Below are positions 4,900 to 6,121 of a DNA stretch of 6,121 nt, piece by piece (positions within the stretch are counted from its first letter, which is position 1; each line of letters begins with the position of its first letter). The stretch is taken from positions 1-6,121 of the forward strand of contig CALMNY010000357.1 in NCBI GenBank assembly GCA_937872125.1. Reading direction: 5' to 3'. The stretch comes from an uncultured Candidatus Competibacteraceae bacterium (GTDB lineage Bacteria > Pseudomonadota > Gammaproteobacteria > Competibacterales > Competibacteraceae). The position numbers and the translations under genes were made by a program. The notes under the pieces were generated by a model. That model had not been told where the DNA came from. It saw only the letters and a list, made by a program, of their open reading frames with translations, and did not search any database.

Positions 4900-5349
4900 A
4901 TGCGTCATTACGAAATTGTATTCATGGTCCATCCCGATCAGAGTGATCAGGTTCAGGCGATGATTGATCGCTACCGCACGTTGATCGAAGAGGATGGCGG
5001 CAAAATCCACCGGCTCGAAGACTGGGGCCGGCGGCAGTTGGCCTATCCGATCAACAAGGTCCATAAGGCCCACTACGTGCTGATGAACGTCGAGTGCAGC
5101 CAGCCGGTGCTGGAGGAAATGCAGAGCGCGTTCCGGTTCAACGACGCCGTCATCCGCAATCTCATCATCCAGAAGGACAGCCCCGAAACCGAGCCTTCGC
5201 CGCTGATCCGGTCCCGCGACGACCGCGAGACCCGCGACGACCGCGACGACCGTGATGAGCGCGATGAGCGCGAACCTCGTGGTCGGCGGGTCGAGCGCGA
5301 AGACGCCGAGGACGAGGTCGAGGTCGAGGAAGACGACGAGGCGGTCTGA
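4900..5349 (+). CDS. rpsF: 30S ribosomal protein S6 with extended charged tail
   Basis: This 149-residue protein is ribosomal protein S6, which pairs with S18 on the platform of the small subunit. The core (residues 1-95) begins [14 protein letters not shown] and contains the typical [21 protein letters not shown] and HYVLMNVE segments, ending with [14 protein letters not shown]. The ATG at 4900 is supported by AGGGAG 6 bases upstream and by the exact family N-terminus. The C-terminal tail (about 96-149) is unusually long and charged: residues 106-125 are triplets of Arg followed by two mostly acidic residues, then about 15 mostly acidic residues end the protein. E. coli S6 has a shorter tail that is modified by addition of glutamates by RimK; whether this tail is modified is unknown. 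It is the first gene of the operon, with 24 bases to priB. Confidence 0.96.
   Translation: MRHYEIVFMVHPDQSDQVQAMIDRYRTLIEEDGGKIHRLEDWGRRQLAYPINKVHKAHYVLMNVECSQPVLEEMQSAFRFNDAVIRNLIIQKDSPETEPSPLIRSRDDRETRDDRDDRDERDEREPRGRRVEREDAEDEVEVEEDDEAV
5215..5268 (+). repeat. Tandem 9-bp repeat coding the R-D-D tail of S6
   Basis: Six in-frame 9-base units of the form CGCGACGAC (variants CGCGAGACC, CGTGATGAG, CGCGATGAG) run head to tail, followed by a partial unit to 5274. The whole-codon period means copy-number changes would lengthen or shorten the S6 tail without a frameshift. Confidence 0.8.
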
Positions 5350-5373
5350 GCCAGCCTCCCGTCACGCGCTGTC

Positions 5374-5715
5374 ATGTCGTGCGCGCCGGCCGCCGACAAC
5401 TGTCTGATTATTGTCGGCCAGTTGGCTGGAACCTGCGAAACCCGCATCACGCCGGCTGGTGTACCGATCAGCCGGTTTCTGCTGGAACACCATTCCGGCC
5501 AGCAGGAAGCCGGAATGCCCCGCGAGGCGCGTTGCCGGATTCCCGTTATGGCCTGTGGCGAGGCGCTCGCCGGCATCGCCCGTCGTCTGGCGCCGGAGGC
5601 CCGCGTTCGGGTCCAGGGTTTCGTCAGCCGCGCCAATCACCGCGAGGGCGAATACCGGCTGGTGCTGCACGCCGCCCGTATTGACATTCTTGTAACCGAA
5701 TCATCCGAGGATTGA
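5374..5715 (+). CDS. priB: Primosomal replication protein N (PriB)
   Basis: This 113-residue OB-fold protein is PriB, a dimeric single-stranded-DNA-binding protein of the PriA-PriB-DnaT primosome that reloads the replicative helicase at stalled forks. Recognisable parts are [11 protein letters not shown] (strand 1), [42 protein letters not shown] and the final strand [13 protein letters not shown]. All align with the E. coli protein in order, and the length is similar. Its place between rpsF and rpsR is the conserved gammaproteobacterial position. The ATG at 5374 has no good Shine-Dalgarno; the 24-base gap after rpsF suggests translation by coupling to the upstream gene. The first eight residues (MSCAPAAD) are not conserved, so the exact start is slightly uncertain, but no other standard start is close by. 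Confidence 0.93.
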   Translation: MSCAPAADNCLIIVGQLAGTCETRITPAGVPISRFLLEHHSGQQEAGMPREARCRIPVMACGEALAGIARRLAPEARVRVQGFVSRANHREGEYRLVLHAARIDILVTESSED

Positions 5716-5720
5716 CCATC

Positions 5721-5945
5721 ATGTCGCGTTTTTTCCGCCGCAAGAAGTTCTGCCGTTTCACCGCCGAAGGCGTCAAGGAAATTGACTACAAGGACATCGC
5801 CGTCCTGAAAAACTACATCACCGAGACCGGCAAGATCGTGCCGTGCCGCATCACCGGCACCAAGGCCCGCTATCAGCGCCAGTTGTCGGTGGCGATCAAG
5901 CGCGCCCGGTTCCTGGCGCTGCTGCCGTATTGCGACCGGCACTAG
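5721..5945 (+). CDS. rpsR: 30S ribosomal protein S18
   Basis: This 74-residue protein is ribosomal protein S18, partner of S6 on the 30S platform. It reads [17 protein letters not shown], then [21 protein letters not shown], then [13 protein letters not shown] and [13 protein letters not shown], matching the family end to end. The start is the ATG at 5721, with GAGG 10 bases upstream. An in-frame TTG at 5712 overlapping the priB stop would add three residues and is not supported by the family N-terminus. Two cysteines, C42 (PCRITGT) and C71 (PYCDRH), stand where E. coli has Ser and Thr. Together with C11 they do not make the CxxC pairs of zinc-binding S18 variants. It is five bases from the priB stop and surely in the same operon. 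Confidence 0.96.
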   Translation: MSRFFRRKKFCRFTAEGVKEIDYKDIAVLKNYITETGKIVPCRITGTKARYQRQLSVAIKRARFLALLPYCDRH

Positions 5946-5995
5946 GGTCGGATCGGACTGCGCATTTCTCACCGCCGTCGTTCCCTGTCGCTCCC

Positions 5996-6121
5996 ATGAA
6001 AGCGCTCGCCGCGTTCGTTATGCGCAGTCGCTCGACCGCCGGACTGGTCGCGGCGGCGGCAGCCGTGCTGTTCTGGCTGTTTCCGCCGTTCCTGATCGTC
6101 TCGGGCGCGGCGGTGGCGCTG
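5996..6121 (+). CDS. DUF2232-type inner-membrane protein, N-terminal part, 3' end outside window
   Basis: The first 42 codons are open to the right edge. The product starts MKALAAFVMRSRSTAGLVAAAAA, followed by a strongly hydrophobic stretch LFWLFPPFLIVSGAAVAL. That gives a short basic N-terminus and the beginning of a multi-pass membrane protein. In many gammaproteobacteria a DUF2232 membrane protein of unknown function lies between rpsR and rplI, and its start looks like this one. The assignment rests on position plus these few residues. The ATG at 5996 has only a weak Shine-Dalgarno; the 50 bases after rpsR hold no terminator, so it is probably in the operon. The genes rplI and dnaB would be expected further on. 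Confidence 0.68.
   Translation, partial: MKALAAFVMRSRSTAGLVAAAAAVLFWLFPPFLIVSGAAVAL

Noticed and set aside
4639..5073. Minus-strand open frame across the rpsF promoter and gene start
   Set aside because: It is antisense to rpsF and resembles no known protein.
5712..5720. TTG start for rpsR overlapping the priB stop
   Set aside because: S18 proteins begin at the position of the ATG at 5721, which has its own Shine-Dalgarno.

Overview
The window looks like chromosomal DNA of a GC-rich gammaproteobacterium. The main evidence is the conserved cluster rpsF-priB-rpsR followed by a DUF2232-type membrane protein. priB between the S6 and S18 genes is a beta/gammaproteobacterial arrangement, and DUF2232 next to rpsR points to the gamma side. 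A Competibacter-like lineage would fit the style of the repeats, but that is an impression from memory and not something the sequence proves.

Layout. Positions 2-613 (+) hold the 3' end of a large MmeI-like DNA methyltransferase that starts outside the window. It is followed, with a 12-base gap and a perfect Shine-Dalgarno, by a HicA toxin/HicB antitoxin pair (626-1074, +) whose genes overlap by 4 bases. Positions 1124-3436 (-) encode a full-length ComEC/Rec2 DNA-uptake channel, convergent with hicB. Divergent from comEC is a second toxin-antitoxin operon: a FitA-like ribbon-helix-helix antitoxin and a VapC/FitB PIN-domain toxin (3631-4289, +), again overlapping by 4 bases and preceded by a good sigma70-type promoter. 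Positions 4290-4899 carry no gene but are rich in structure: a REP-like array of CGCTCCAGCG palindromes, overlapping a 233-bp nested inverted-repeat element (4437-4669), then about 120 plain bases, then a promoter and structured leader for the ribosomal operon. Positions 4900-6121 (+) hold rpsF, priB, rpsR and the first 42 codons of the DUF2232-type gene, which runs off the window.

How it fits together. The left part (methyltransferase, HicAB, FitAB) is accessory DNA of the defence and stress/stability type, with comEC lying between the two toxin-antitoxin modules. The right part is core translation/replication DNA. The palindromic block lies exactly at the border between the two. No clearly new multi-gene system is visible. 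The least explained structure is the nested palindrome at 4349-4669. In it, all three mismatches between the 37-bp outer arms fall at the centres of smaller palindromes, and the two inner hairpin units differ by paired (compensatory) changes.
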